Source: Saprospiraceae bacterium
Lineage (GTDB): Bacteria; Bacteroidota; Bacteroidia; Chitinophagales; Saprospiraceae
Direction: 5' to 3'
DNA length: 64,000 bases
Assembly (NCBI GenBank): GCA_016717265.1
Contig: JADKFX010000001.1
Coordinates: 2,430,501 to 2,494,500, forward strand
In this document: positions 7,736-17,188 of the stretch, one piece after another
How the letters are laid out: the number at the start of each line of letters is the position of its first letter
How positions within the stretch are numbered: the first letter of the stretch is position 1
Translations under genes and position numbers: made by a program
The notes under the pieces: model-generated
Seen by the model: only the letters and a program-made list of their open reading frames with translations
Database searches by the model: none
Told to the model about the DNA's origin: nothing

Positions 7736-9073
7736 ATGAGCAAATTATTAATTAAGAATGCCCTCCTGGTGAATGAAGGTTCTATTTTTGAATCTGATAT
7801 TCTGATTAAAAACGATCGAATCGACCGGATAGATCGGAATATTTCATCTTCAAATGCAGATATCCTGGACGCTGGAGGAAAGCACCTCATTCCAGGCTGT
7901 ATTGATGATCAGGTGCATTTCAGAGAACCAGGTCTTACACACAAAGCCACCATAGCTACCGAATCTGCTGCCGCAGCTGCAGGTGGGGTTACTAGTTTTA
8001 TGGAAATGCCCAATACGATTCCAAATGCTTTAACAGGAGCTTTATTAGAAGATAAATATCAGATTGCAGCAAAAAGCTCGTTCGTTAATTATTCATTTTA
8101 TATGGGCGTTTCTAATGAAAACCTGGAAGCTGTCCTAAAAGTCAACTACGACGAGGTGTGTGGCATTAAAGTATTTATGGGTTCCTCTACAGGAAATATG
8201 TTAGTGGATCGACTCCAGGTTTTAGAATCTCTATTTAAAGAGGCGCCAGTACTTATTGCTACGCATTGTGAAGACGAAAAAACAATTCATCATAATTTGG
8301 ATTTAGCATTCGCAAAATATGGAGATGACATACCGGTAACAGAACATCCAAATATTCGGAGTAGGGAAGCGTGTTATTTGTCATCAAGCCTTGCTGTTGC
8401 ATTAGCAAAAAAGCATGATACGCGCTTACATATCTTGCATATTAGTACGAAAGAAGAGTTGGATTTATTTGATAATTCAATACCGCTAAATGAAAAACGA
8501 ATTACCGCTGAAGCATGTGTGCATCATCTTTATTTTAATGATCAATATTATACAAGTTTAGGAAACCAAATAAAATGCAATCCGGCTATTAAAACTATCG
8601 AGGATTCAATAGCTATTGCCAATGGATTGATTGAAAATAAATTAGATGTGATTGCTACGGATCATGCACCGCATACTTGGTTAGAAAAATCTGAAAAATA
8701 CAGTAAAGCTCCAGCAGGATTGCCATTGGTTCAACATCCGCTATCACTAATGATAACAATGGCCGAAAGATTTCATTGGGATCTTCCATTTGTCGTACAA
8801 AAAATGGCGCATAATCCTGCAATCTGTTTTAAAATCAAAGACCGTGGTTACCTTCGGGAAGGTTATTTTGCAGATCTTGTTTTGGTAGATGTAAATCAAA
8901 CATACAAAGTCGAGAAAAAAGATCTTTTGTATAAATGTAATTGGTCACCTTTAGAAGGTATTGAATTAAAAGGTCAGGTGATGTCGACATTTGTAAATGG
9001 GGAAAAGGTATTTGATGGAAAGCAAGTTATGCAAATGAATGCTGCGAGGAGGTTGGGGTTTGATAGAGGATAG
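7736..9073 (+). CDS. pyrC: Dihydroorotase
   Basis: The enzyme interconverts carbamoyl aspartate and dihydroorotate in pyrimidine synthesis. The 445-residue amidohydrolase shows DQVHFREPG near residues 58-66, the lysine segment IKVFMGSSTGNM, the metal-ligand histidines in ATHCEDE and LHILHIS, and the catalytic Asp in VIATDHAPH. In the usual DxHxHxREPG motif the first His is here Gln (Q59), while H61 and R63 remain. I recall the same DDQVH form from other Bacteroidota dihydroorotases, so this is probably a lineage trait and not damage. An allantoinase is a less likely reading. The gene is divergent from purK. Confidence 0.9.
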   Translation: MSKLLIKNALLVNEGSIFESDILIKNDRIDRIDRNISSSNADILDAGGKHLIPGCIDDQVHFREPGLTHKATIATESAAAAAGGVTSFMEMPNTIPNALTGALLEDKYQIAAKSSFVNYSFYMGVSNENLEAVLKVNYDEVCGIKVFMGSSTGNMLVDRLQVLESLFKEAPVLIATHCEDEKTIHHNLDLAFAKYGDDIPVTEHPNIRSREACYLSSSLAVALAKKHDTRLHILHISTKEELDLFDNSIPLNEKRITAEACVHHLYFNDQYYTSLGNQIKCNPAIKTIEDSIAIANGLIENKLDVIATDHAPHTWLEKSEKYSKAPAGLPLVQHPLSLMITMAERFHWDLPFVVQKMAHNPAICFKIKDRGYLREGYFADLVLVDVNQTYKVEKKDLLYKCNWSPLEGIELKGQVMSTFVNGEKVFDGKQVMQMNAARRLGFDRG

Positions 9074-9353
9074 GGTAGTGAATGTAAAATGTTTCAATAA
9101 TAGATTAAAAGAAACTTCAGTTTTGAAAAATGCTCACCTAACGCTGTATTTTGAACGATTAAATTTGTATTTGTAAGTTCATTTTCCGGTGAGTAAAAGT
9201 GATTTTATATTTGAATGAACTATGTTTTAAAATTTGTTGTAGGTGATAATCCCATTACTTATAAAGGAGGATATTTTATTCTTTTTCAACTTTTGAAAAG
9301 ATTCATAAAGACAGCCTAATTAAAAAGAAATTCTAAGGCTTGAAAATATAAAG

Positions 9354-9995
9354 TTATAAATTAGTATTTTCTTCCTGCAGCTTACCATAGAAGTAGGAAA
9401 TTTTATTATCTACATCATCAAAGGTTACGATTTCTTTGTTTTTGTTAAATTCAAAATAACTTAACAATCCAAAGTCACCAGAACACATTGCAGTATGCGT
9501 TAGCAAAGTACCAACAATTGTCAATGTCCAGTTAGGATTCACAGTAAAAAATAATACCATTAAAATAGTTGTGATTATTACAAATGGTGCAAGTGCAATA
9601 ATCTCAAACTCTTTCTTGTTTGCTACAAATTTGTCTGCAAGAGCCATAAAATAGAATTTTTTAAGGTTTGCATCATAAGAAGTATTTTTAGCTCCCTGCG
9701 ATTTATAAGCTAATATGTGAATGTATTCGTGAAGTGGTAATAATCCGAATGCAATCGCAAGTCCATAGCTAAAATGTGTAAAACGATTGCCAAGGTCAAA
9801 GTCAGGTTTGTCAAATCCATTCATAAATAAATATCCCGCGAGTCCAAAAATAAAGAAGTTGCAGAAATAGTAAAAAATTGAATACTTTGTCCGTTTATTA
9901 ATATATGTTCTTATGAATGGAACTAATTCATTATGTCCAAATTTGTCAAGTAAAACATAACCCTCAACTTTTAATTCTTCTGGTTTGATTTTCAT
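9354..9995 (-). CDS. DUF3267-type membrane zincin
   Basis: The 213-residue product has about four transmembrane segments (around residues 40-58, 75-90, 135-155 and 160-178). A metalloprotease-like HEYIH motif sits at residues 89-93, at the start of a helix after LPL. This layout fits the DUF3267 family of putative integral-membrane zinc peptidases. The substrate is unknown and activity is inferred from the motif alone. It stands alone, with about 280 bp of intergenic DNA downstream and 126 bp between its start and the metallo-hydrolase gene. Confidence 0.75.
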   Translation of the reverse strand: MKIKPEELKVEGYVLLDKFGHNELVPFIRTYINKRTKYSIFYYFCNFFIFGLAGYLFMNGFDKPDFDLGNRFTHFSYGLAIAFGLLPLHEYIHILAYKSQGAKNTSYDANLKKFYFMALADKFVANKKEFEIIALAPFVIITTILMVLFFTVNPNWTLTIVGTLLTHTAMCSGDFGLLSYFEFNKNKEIVTFDDVDNKISYFYGKLQEENTNL

Positions 9996-10121
9996 TTTGA
10001 CATTCTTTTTCTTTACCCCAGAGCACCATGGTCTGCGATAGTGGTATTGCTATAAATTGGTTCGATTTTTAGGATTGTTATTTTCTTTAATTATAAACTC
10101 CTAAATTAAATTTGAAATGGT

Positions 10122-10967
10122 CTAGCAATCTATTTTTTTGTCAAATACAATCCGACCTCGATCATCATATTTTACAGTAGCCGCAGAGGTATTAGGATCG
10201 TGTTCAAAAATAAGAATGTGTTGATGATCTGCAGCTTGTTTTAATAAAAATTCTTTTTCCTGCAGAGATACTAATGGTCGAACATCATAAGCCATAATAT
10301 AGGGCATGCCTATATGAAATGATGAAGGCAGTAAATCGGCACAGTAAATATATTTTTGATTATTAAATTCTATTTCAAGAGTCATCATCGCTTCTGTATG
10401 CCCAAACGAATAGCGAATAACAATGCCAGGTAACCATTCAACATACGCTTTATCCGATTCGATAAAATGTAAAACACCTGCATCCAATAATGGGACAAAA
10501 TTTTCTTTAAGAAAAGATCCGCGCTCTCGTTCATTAGGATTCATAGCCCAATCCCAATGTCGCTCATTTGACCAATAATTAGCATTTGGAAAAGCAGGTA
10601 CCAGGCTTCCATTTTCAAGTCTTTTGACAGCACCACCGCAATGATCAAAATGTAAATGAGTCAAAAAAACATCCGTAATATCCTCTGCTTCAAATGCGCG
10701 TTCTTCCAATGATTTGATTAAACTTGCATTGCCGTGTGGGTGAAAAAAAGATCTGAATTTGCTATCCTGTTTCTCACCCATCCCACAATCTACCAGAATT
10801 TTCTTTTCGTCTGTTTCTATTAAAAGGCAACGCATAGACCAGGTACACATATTCTGCTCATCTGGCGGATTGAGTTTTACCCACATGCTTTTTGGGATCA
10901 CTCCAAACATAGCACCGCCATCTAATTTAAAATATCCGGTCTCTATAGTTTGAATGGATTTAATCAT
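10122..10967 (-). CDS. MBL-fold metallo-hydrolase
   Basis: The 281-residue product has the metallo-beta-lactamase signature THLHFDH at residues 103-109 and the later metal ligands in the segments FGHTEAM, YCADLLPSS and FEHDPN. The N-terminal part (DGGAMFGVIPKSMW) is typical of a lactonase or hydrolase subgroup in which an Ala-Met-Phe-Gly-Val segment precedes the strand to the active site. There is no signal peptide, so the enzyme is cytosolic. The substrate cannot be named from the sequence. It lies 13 bp downstream of ribH in the same direction, so it is probably cotranscribed with riboflavin synthesis. Confidence 0.88.
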   Translation of the reverse strand: MIKSIQTIETGYFKLDGGAMFGVIPKSMWVKLNPPDEQNMCTWSMRCLLIETDEKKILVDCGMGEKQDSKFRSFFHPHGNASLIKSLEERAFEAEDITDVFLTHLHFDHCGGAVKRLENGSLVPAFPNANYWSNERHWDWAMNPNERERGSFLKENFVPLLDAGVLHFIESDKAYVEWLPGIVIRYSFGHTEAMMTLEIEFNNQKYIYCADLLPSSFHIGMPYIMAYDVRPLVSLQEKEFLLKQAADHQHILIFEHDPNTSAATVKYDDRGRIVFDKKIDC

Positions 10968-10980
10968 ATCATGTATTTTC

Positions 10981-11487
10981 TCATTCCTGATTTGATAACT
11001 GTAATTGCGATCTTATGTTTAGCATTTGTATTGCTGTAATCGCAGCTTCTTCTCCTTTGTTTCCAAATTTGCCACCTGCACGATCTTCTGCTTGTTGTAT
11101 ATTGTTTACGGTGAGCACTCCAAATATAATAGGTTTTTCACTTGAAATGTTTAAATCTAAAATGGCTTTTGATATTGAATGCGCAATAAATTCATCATGT
11201 TTTGTTTCTCCCTGAATAATACAACCAAGACACAAGATGGCATCCGATTTATAATATTCTAATGCCCATTTTGCTGTCAATGGAAGTTCAAATGATCCTG
11301 GTACAGCAATCGTTTTGATTTGTGATGTCGGAACTCCACAATTCGTTAACAGCTGGATTGCACCAAGTTCTAATTTACAGGTGATTTCAGAATTCCATTG
11401 GGCTGTCAGAATACAATATGTAAATTGCGTAGCCAGCTGGATTTCTAACGGATTCAGCGAGGATATGCTTTTTAAGCTACCCGCCAT
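10981..11487 (-). CDS. ribH: 6,7-dimethyl-8-ribityllumazine synthase
   Basis: RibH condenses the ribityl-diaminouracil with dihydroxybutanone phosphate, the next-to-last step of riboflavin synthesis. The 168-residue product has the family motifs VPGSFELP near residue 64, LGCIIQGETKHDEF near 90 with the catalytic His, and PIIFGVLTVNNIQQAEDRAGG near the end. The start is the first ATG and gives the usual length. It follows the TPR gene by 20 bp, and a hydrolase gene follows it. Confidence 0.96.
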   Translation of the reverse strand: MAGSLKSISSLNPLEIQLATQFTYCILTAQWNSEITCKLELGAIQLLTNCGVPTSQIKTIAVPGSFELPLTAKWALEYYKSDAILCLGCIIQGETKHDEFIAHSISKAILDLNISSEKPIIFGVLTVNNIQQAEDRAGGKFGNKGEEAAITAIQMLNIRSQLQLSNQE

Positions 11488-11507
11488 ATAAACAGGAATT
11501 AGCTAGT

Positions 11508-12221
11508 TTACTCAAGCGGTATAATAAACTTATCAATTCCGTTTCCATCTGGGGAATCCGGATATTTTGTTTTGATTTCTTTAAATGCTTTTAATGCACC
11601 TTCCTTATCGCCAAGTTTTTGCTTGAGAACTCCTAGTTTTTTCAAATTGACAGGTGTTAAAAATTCATTTTCTATAACCGTAGTCGCTTTTTGATAATAT
11701 TTTAATGCTCCTTCTAAATCATTTAATTCAGCACTCACATCACCTAAAGCTGCATTTTTTAGGATCGGCATTATTTTACCATTTGCATCGAAGTCTTCAA
11801 AGTATTGTTTAGCTTCTTCGTATTTCTGAAGATTTAAACAACACATTCCTGCATAATATTTTGCAAGATTTCCTGCTGCGGTACCACTATAATTTTCAGA
11901 AATTTCTGCAAATCCAGCAAAACCACCACCCGGATTATTTAAGGCAAGATCAAAAGAATCTTTTTCAAATAAAAATTCTGCTTGGTACATTTGTTCGAGC
12001 GCTTCAAGGTTTTTTGGCTCTTGATACATGAATTTATAGAGTAACCAACCTCCAATTACCAAAACTAATCCGCCTAAAACTCCTAAAATTGTGAGTTTAT
12101 GCTTCTCATAAAAATCTTCTGCATGGTGCTTTACATCACCAATATCGATTAAAGTATCCTCTTTAGAACTTGCAGTTTTCACATTTCTTGGGGTAACACC
12201 CGACCTGTATCCTTTTGCCAT
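11508..12221 (-). CDS. Membrane-anchored tetratricopeptide protein
   Basis: The 237-residue product has a charged cytosolic N-terminus, one transmembrane helix (about residues 42-66, ILGVLGGLVLVIGGWLLY) and then TPR units in the remaining 170 residues, seen in ALEQMYQAEFLFEKD, AKYYAGMCCLNLQKYEEA and ALKYYQKATTVIEN. This is the layout of YfgM-like proteins, which face the periplasm and are linked to envelope protein handling. The role here is inference. It precedes ribH by 20 bp and probably shares its transcript. Confidence 0.85.
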   Translation of the reverse strand: MAKGYRSGVTPRNVKTASSKEDTLIDIGDVKHHAEDFYEKHKLTILGVLGGLVLVIGGWLLYKFMYQEPKNLEALEQMYQAEFLFEKDSFDLALNNPGGGFAGFAEISENYSGTAAGNLAKYYAGMCCLNLQKYEEAKQYFEDFDANGKIMPILKNAALGDVSAELNDLEGALKYYQKATTVIENEFLTPVNLKKLGVLKQKLGDKEGALKAFKEIKTKYPDSPDGNGIDKFIIPLE

Positions 12222-12308
12222 AATTGCTGTATGTTTTTAAAAAACTTCGCAAAAATAATACCTAGAGTCCATTTAAAGACAATTATCTGCGACTTTAGAA
12301 GACTTATA

Positions 12309-13346
12309 TTAATCTTTTATAAATGGGTAGTCCGCTTCACTGTAGTTGTCATCATATAATGCAGTAGGTGGAGGAAATGCAGAAGATTCTGCAAATTCAA
12401 CGGCTTCATCAATTTCTAGCTTGATTTTTTCATTTAAAGCATCGATTTCTGCTTGATTTGCAATATTTCCCTTTAAAATTTTAGTTTCTGTCATTAATAA
12501 TGGATCCAATGTCTTGTAATGCTCAACTTCCTCTTTCGAACGATAACTTCCCGGATCTGAAACGGAATGCCCTCGATATCGATATGTTTTGATTTCAAGA
12601 AAATACGGACCATTACCACTCCGAATATGGGCTGCAGCTTTTGTTATAGCCTCATGTACGGCAATAGGATCCATCCCATCAACCGGCTCAGATGGCATAT
12701 CAAAAGCAGCCCCGATTTTATATAATTCATGTACATTACTAGTGCGCTCGATAGAGGTACCCATTGCATAGCCATTATTTTCAAGGATATATAAGACTGG
12801 AAGCTTCCAAGTCATAGCCATATTAAAGGATTCATAAAGTGCTCCTTGTCTTGCCGCTCCATCACCAAACATGGTCACACAAAGATTTTTGGTTTCTTTA
12901 TATTTTTCTGCGAATGCAATTCCGGTTCCAATAGGAATCTGGGCTCCAACAATGCCATTTCCACCAAAAAAGCGATGCTCCTTGGAGAAAAAATGCATAG
13001 AGCCGCCTTTACCTTTTACACAACCGGTTTCTTTTCCATAAAGTTCTGCCATACAAGCCTTTGCAGGAATTCCTCTGGAAATAGCATTGCCGTGCTGACG
13101 ATATCCTGTAACTACTGCATCGTCTTTGGTTAATGCACTTACCATCCCGGCTGCTATTGCTTCCTGCCCAATATAAACATGACAAAAGCCCCGAATCTTT
13201 TGTTGGGAATAAAGCATCAAAGTGCGTTCTTCAAATCTTCGAATGCGAAGCATGGTTTCATACCAACCCATCCAAACAGATTTAGAATACTCGGAAGCTG
13301 GCTGTTTGTTAGTTTTAGCTTTAGGTCTTGTCAATACTTCAGACAT
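12309..13346 (-). CDS. pdhA: Pyruvate dehydrogenase E1 component, alpha subunit
   Basis: E1 alpha, with a beta subunit, decarboxylates pyruvate using thiamine diphosphate and passes the acetyl group to E2. The 345-residue product carries the TPP motif GDGAARQGALYESFNMA ending with ENNGYAMGT, and the conserved loop YRGHSVSDPGSYRS near residue 265. The early MLRIRRFEERT segment is typical of the alpha subunit. The N-terminus has a short basic tail. No beta subunit, E2 or E3 gene is adjacent, so the complex is encoded at split loci, which is common in Bacteroidota. Confidence 0.95.
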   Translation of the reverse strand: MSEVLTRPKAKTNKQPASEYSKSVWMGWYETMLRIRRFEERTLMLYSQQKIRGFCHVYIGQEAIAAGMVSALTKDDAVVTGYRQHGNAISRGIPAKACMAELYGKETGCVKGKGGSMHFFSKEHRFFGGNGIVGAQIPIGTGIAFAEKYKETKNLCVTMFGDGAARQGALYESFNMAMTWKLPVLYILENNGYAMGTSIERTSNVHELYKIGAAFDMPSEPVDGMDPIAVHEAITKAAAHIRSGNGPYFLEIKTYRYRGHSVSDPGSYRSKEEVEHYKTLDPLLMTETKILKGNIANQAEIDALNEKIKLEIDEAVEFAESSAFPPPTALYDDNYSEADYPFIKD

Positions 13347-13406
13347 AATTCAAATTTAGAATGCAAAAATAGTTTATTTATCAGGATCTCAAGTTTGGTT
13401 CCAGTT

Positions 13407-15425
13407 TTAAAGTGTTTCCTTCAACCAGCGATAAAATTCAGCTTGCCAGATAAGCCCATTTTGAACTTTCAAAATATGATGACCTTCATCCTGGAAATAT
13501 AATAGGCGGGATTTAATATTATGCAATCTCGCTGCAGTATACGCTTCAAAGGCTTGGGTATCTGGTATTCTATAATCTTTGGCTCCTTGAATAATTAAAA
13601 TCGGAGAAGTCCATTTGTTAATCCATTTATGAGGGGAAAACCTGGTATACGATTTTGGTAGCTTTTTTTGCCAATAAGATCCCTTTAAATCAAAATTTGC
13701 AAACCATAATTCTTCCGTACTGGCATACCAGGATTCAAGATTGTAACTTCCACAGTGGGAAATAAAACTTTTAAATCGACCTTCATGAATTCCAGCAAGC
13801 ATAAATACAGAATAACCTCCAAAACTTGCTCCAACTGCTGCACGGCGGGACTTATCTACATATGGTTTTGTTGAAACCTGATCAATTGCCGATAAATAAT
13901 CTTTCATACATTGGCCACCCCAATCTCCTGAAATCTGCTCGTTCCAGGCACTTCCCCAACCAGGCATTCCTCTTCGGTTTGGCGCAACGATGATATAGCC
14001 ATTAGCAGCCATCAATTGGAAGTTCCAACGGAATGAATAATATTGAGTCAATGCACTCTGCGGACCTCCCTGGCAATATAATAGGGTAGGATACTTTTTA
14101 TTAGGATCAAAATCTGGGGGAAAAATTACCCATGCTAACATGTTTTTACCATCTGTTGTTTTAATCCATTGTTTTTCAACTGTTCCCATTTTAATCTTGC
14201 TGTAAACTTCTGTGTTTACCTGAGTTATTTGTTTTGCTACACCAGTTGCAATATCAACTGAATAAATTTCAACAGCATGATTTATGTCAACACGATGGCA
14301 AATAATATATTGGTTGCTTAAACCAATGAGATAGTTGTAATCGTGATCGGTATTTGTAATTTGTCGGAATTTTGTTTCATTTCCTTTTTGAATATCGGTA
14401 GGAATCAGGAGCTCAAATAATTGGATTGTACCTCTGTAAGGCAAGCTGCAATAAAGTGCTTTGGAATCTTTACTCCAGATAAATTGGTTTACGGTTTCAT
14501 CCCATTTTGCGGTAATTTTATTGCGCACTTTAGTTTGCAAATCCATAATGTAGATGTCATTTTTATCGGCTTCATAACCGTCTCTGGCCATGCTTGTCCA
14601 GGCTAAATATTTGCCATCTGGGGAGAATACCGGATTTTTATCATAACCTTGCAATCCATCACTAATATTTATTGTTTTGCCGGAGGCGACATCATATAAA
14701 TAGATTTCAGAATTAGTACTTACGGCATAATCCTTACCAGTTTTTTTAACTGAAACATAGGCTAAAAATTTGCTGTCGGCACTCCAATTTATATCTTCCA
14801 AACCACCATCCGGCATAGTTGGACAATCATATGGTTCTTTAAACATGATATCTTTTTCATGTTGTAAGCCATCAGGTGACATTCTAGCTAAAAATATATG
14901 ATTTGCATAACCATCTTCCCATTCTTTCCAATGGCGAAACATCAAATCATCATAAATTAAAGCAGTGGATTTAGATAATTCAGGGTATAAGTCTTGTTTT
15001 GGTGTATTCACTTTTACAGATCTTGAAAATGCAAGCCACATGCCATTAGGAGATGGTAATAGGTTCGAATATTCTAGTTTTTCAATTCCCAGTGATTTAT
15101 TTATAAGTTGATGATGAATGATCCCATCATTTGAATACATTAAGTTTCCACCACTATCCAGACAGGCATTTCCTGCATAATTTTCTGCTTTTGACACTTG
15201 TTCACTTTGGCCGGTTTGCAGGTCACTTACATATAATTGTGTGTTTCCTTTGTTTTTGTCGGTTAAGTATCGGGTTACTGTATAATATACTTTTTTACCA
15301 TCTTTAGATACCGTTTCTCCTTGCACACGACCCAATGACCACAATAATTCAGGCGTCATCAGCCCTTGTGAAAATCCAAAAACCGGCAGCAGAAAACATA
15401 GAAAAAGGAAGATTCTTTTGATCAT
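13407..15425 (-). CDS. Secreted S9 family prolyl oligopeptidase-type peptidase
   Basis: The product has an N-terminal signal peptide (MIKRIFLFLCFLLPVFG, cleaved near SQG), a beta-propeller of WD40/PD40-like repeats (for example DINWSADSKFLAYVS and PVFSPDGKYLAWTS) and a C-terminal alpha/beta hydrolase domain. The catalytic triad is visible as Ser in GASFGGYSVF, Asp in GAKDYRIPD and His in DEGHHIL. The subfamily resembles dipeptidyl or acylaminoacyl peptidases. I chose the ATG at 15423-15425 over the one 36 bp upstream because the signal peptide then begins at the N-terminus. It should act in the periplasm on short peptides. Confidence 0.92.
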   Translation of the reverse strand: MIKRIFLFLCFLLPVFGFSQGLMTPELLWSLGRVQGETVSKDGKKVYYTVTRYLTDKNKGNTQLYVSDLQTGQSEQVSKAENYAGNACLDSGGNLMYSNDGIIHHQLINKSLGIEKLEYSNLLPSPNGMWLAFSRSVKVNTPKQDLYPELSKSTALIYDDLMFRHWKEWEDGYANHIFLARMSPDGLQHEKDIMFKEPYDCPTMPDGGLEDINWSADSKFLAYVSVKKTGKDYAVSTNSEIYLYDVASGKTINISDGLQGYDKNPVFSPDGKYLAWTSMARDGYEADKNDIYIMDLQTKVRNKITAKWDETVNQFIWSKDSKALYCSLPYRGTIQLFELLIPTDIQKGNETKFRQITNTDHDYNYLIGLSNQYIICHRVDINHAVEIYSVDIATGVAKQITQVNTEVYSKIKMGTVEKQWIKTTDGKNMLAWVIFPPDFDPNKKYPTLLYCQGGPQSALTQYYSFRWNFQLMAANGYIIVAPNRRGMPGWGSAWNEQISGDWGGQCMKDYLSAIDQVSTKPYVDKSRRAAVGASFGGYSVFMLAGIHEGRFKSFISHCGSYNLESWYASTEELWFANFDLKGSYWQKKLPKSYTRFSPHKWINKWTSPILIIQGAKDYRIPDTQAFEAYTAARLHNIKSRLLYFQDEGHHILKVQNGLIWQAEFYRWLKETL

Positions 15426-15525
15426 TTTGTTGAAATTAAGCTTCAAAAATAATCCTTTCAACGCATTATTTATAAGCTTTAACGTTCAGATTGACTAGTC
15501 CAAACCTTTGGAATCAAACCAGAGC

Positions 15526-15556
15526 TTTGAATACCACAGGTATTTTACGATATTTG
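15526..15556 (+). promoter_or_regulatory. Candidate recF promoter
   Basis: TTTG at 15526-15529 is followed after 19 bases by GATATTTG at 15549-15556. This matches the Bacteroidota housekeeping promoter TTTG-N19-TAnnTTTG with one mismatch in the -7 box. Transcription would start near 15562, about 30 bases before the TTG start codon. Confidence 0.5.
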
Positions 15557-15592
15557 TGTTTCCTTTTAATTTCGGTTTAAGTTTCTGATATT

Positions 15593-16693
15593 TTGTATTT
15601 TAATCATTTATCAATTCTCAAGTTTAAGAATTTTTCAGATTTACAAATCGATTTAAATCCTGGATTTCATTTTATTACAGGTTTAAATGGATCCGGTAAA
15701 ACCAATTTTTTAGATGCTCTTTATTATTTGTGTATGACCCGGGGATTTCGGAAATGTCCTGACAAATTAATAGTTCAACATGAGCAAGATTTCTTTAGAT
15801 TAGAAGGTAGTCTACAAACAAAAAAGGGCATTCGCCAGGTAGTCATTAAATGCAAACCTCCGGTGTTAAAAGAAGTATTTTATGATGACAAAAAGTATTT
15901 AAAAATTACAGATCATCTGGGAAAGGTACCTGTTGTAATGATTGCTCCAGACGAGGTATACACGCTTATAAATGAACATGAAGAGCGAAGAAAATTTTTG
16001 AATCAAACCTTGTTGCAAATAGATAATCAGTACTTCGAACACCTATATGCGTACAATAAATTATTGAAACAACGGAATGCCGCTTTGAAACAAATGAAGA
16101 TGGCTGGACGAATCAATTCACAATTGTTGGATGCTTTGGATTTTTCGCTTGTTCAACATGCAAATTATATTTATGTTAAAAGGAAAGAATTGGTTGAAAA
16201 TTTAAATCCGGTTATAAAAAATTATGTTGAAAAAATTAGTGGTAATAAACAGGAATCTAATTTTACATACACTTCAGATGGGGGAGCGCAATACGCACAA
16301 TTATTATTGGATTCCAGAGAAAAGGATTATTTTTCCTTACGTACAAATCGGGGAATTCATAAAGACCGGATTGATTGTTTGATGGGAGAGCATAGTTTGG
16401 GCGATTTAGGTTCTCAAGGGCAAATTAAAAGTTTTATTCTTGCTATGAAATTGGCGCAATTTAATTTTTTACAATCCACTTTAGGAATTACACCCATTGT
16501 TTTATTGGATGATATTTTTGCAAAATTGGATGCAGGTCGAGTCGAGAAATTACTTGCTTTACTTATTGAGGAACAAATATCGCAGTGTTTTATATCAGAT
16601 ACCCACCTCACCAGAGCGCAGGAATTGCGCAATATTCTAAATAAGGATGCCTATCTTTATCAAATTCAAGACAATCTGTTACACGCTATATGA
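15593..16693 (+). CDS. recF: DNA replication and repair protein RecF
   Basis: RecF is an SMC-like ATPase that helps load RecA at gapped DNA. The 366-residue product shows Walker A GLNGSGKTN near residue 30, the ABC signature LGDLGSQGQIKSF near 265 and Walker B IVLLDDIFAKLD near 303. It begins with the TTG at 15593 (protein MYFNHLSILKFKNF). This matches the usual RecF N-terminus (MYL-(x)-L-x-NFKN), so TTG is the likely true start. The downstream DUF721 gene overlaps by 4 bp. Confidence 0.94.
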   Translation: MYFNHLSILKFKNFSDLQIDLNPGFHFITGLNGSGKTNFLDALYYLCMTRGFRKCPDKLIVQHEQDFFRLEGSLQTKKGIRQVVIKCKPPVLKEVFYDDKKYLKITDHLGKVPVVMIAPDEVYTLINEHEERRKFLNQTLLQIDNQYFEHLYAYNKLLKQRNAALKQMKMAGRINSQLLDALDFSLVQHANYIYVKRKELVENLNPVIKNYVEKISGNKQESNFTYTSDGGAQYAQLLLDSREKDYFSLRTNRGIHKDRIDCLMGEHSLGDLGSQGQIKSFILAMKLAQFNFLQSTLGITPIVLLDDIFAKLDAGRVEKLLALLIEEQISQCFISDTHLTRAQELRNILNKDAYLYQIQDNLLHAI

Positions 16694-16974
16694 AACACGA
16701 CGAGCAAAATATACACGATTTGTTGAAAGTATTTTCTTCGCAAAAACACCTTAAAGACAAGCTATTGGATAAGAAAATAGAAGGCGTTTGGAAAAATCTA
16801 TATGAAGGGATAGCACATTATACTACCCGGATACAGTTTAAAAGTGGGGTGTTATATGTATGGCTGAGTTCTTCCCCTTTACGCCATGAATTAAGCTTTA
16901 ATAAAGCTAAAATTATAAATCAAGTCAATACAGCCTTAAAAGAAGAACTAATTAAGCAGTTGGAGTTGCGTTAA
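16690..16974 (+). CDS. DUF721 (DciA-like) protein
   Basis: The 94-residue product matches the short DUF721 layout found beside recF in Bacteroidota. It has an N-terminal helical part (IHDLLKVFSS), then VWKNLYEGIAHYTTRIQFKSG, then VLYVWLSSSPLRHELSFNKAKIINQVN. DUF721 proteins related to DciA act in loading replicative helicase in many bacteria, and the gene next to recF often keeps this role, but function here is inferred. The ATGA overlap with recF indicates coupled translation. Confidence 0.85.
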   Translation: MKHDEQNIHDLLKVFSSQKHLKDKLLDKKIEGVWKNLYEGIAHYTTRIQFKSGVLYVWLSSSPLRHELSFNKAKIINQVNTALKEELIKQLELR

Positions 16975-16977
16975 AAA

Positions 16978-17061
16978 CTATTGTTCTTGTTCAGAAATAT
17001 TCATTTGAAGCAAAAACCAACTGAATAAAAAGCATAATACGCACGTTGTAGCAATAACCAT
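16978..17061 (-). CDS. Possible 27-residue single-helix membrane peptide
   Basis: A short frame reads MVIATTCVLCFLFSWFLLQM and ends NISEQEQ at a TAG. Almost the whole peptide is one hydrophobic helix. A strong -7 box (TATATTTG on the minus strand, 17091-17098) stands about 30 bp upstream. That supports transcription, and possibly a regulatory antisense RNA to the 3' end of the DUF721 gene, but the peptide itself is weakly supported. No ribosome site is clear. Confidence 0.3.
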   Translation of the reverse strand: MVIATTCVLCFLFSWFLLQMNISEQEQ

Positions 17062-17090
17062 AGTCGAATATGTTTGTTTTCTTAATAGGG

Positions 17091-17121
17091 CAAATATATA
17101 ACATATTATTAATATTCATAA
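17091..17121 (-). promoter_or_regulatory. Candidate minus-strand promoter
   Basis: The minus strand has TTA near -33 (17119-17121), 20 bases, then the -7 box TATATTTG (plus-strand 17091-17098). The spacer contains AATATTAATAAT. The same arrangement is found at 40952-40982, with about 26 of 32 aligned bases shared. The nearest downstream frame is the 27-residue peptide. Confidence 0.45.
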
Positions 17122-17188
17122 TATATTATTCATATAATTTTTGATCCATTTTAGTATTTTTGTGTTATTATTAAAAAAATGTAAAACC

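Noticed and set aside
9074..9353. A 34-residue frame on the plus strand (9215-9319) starting right after a TATATTTG box
   Set aside because: The -7-like box abuts the ATG with no -33 partner at the right distance, the peptide has no membrane or signal pattern and I recognise no family. A chance frame is likelier.
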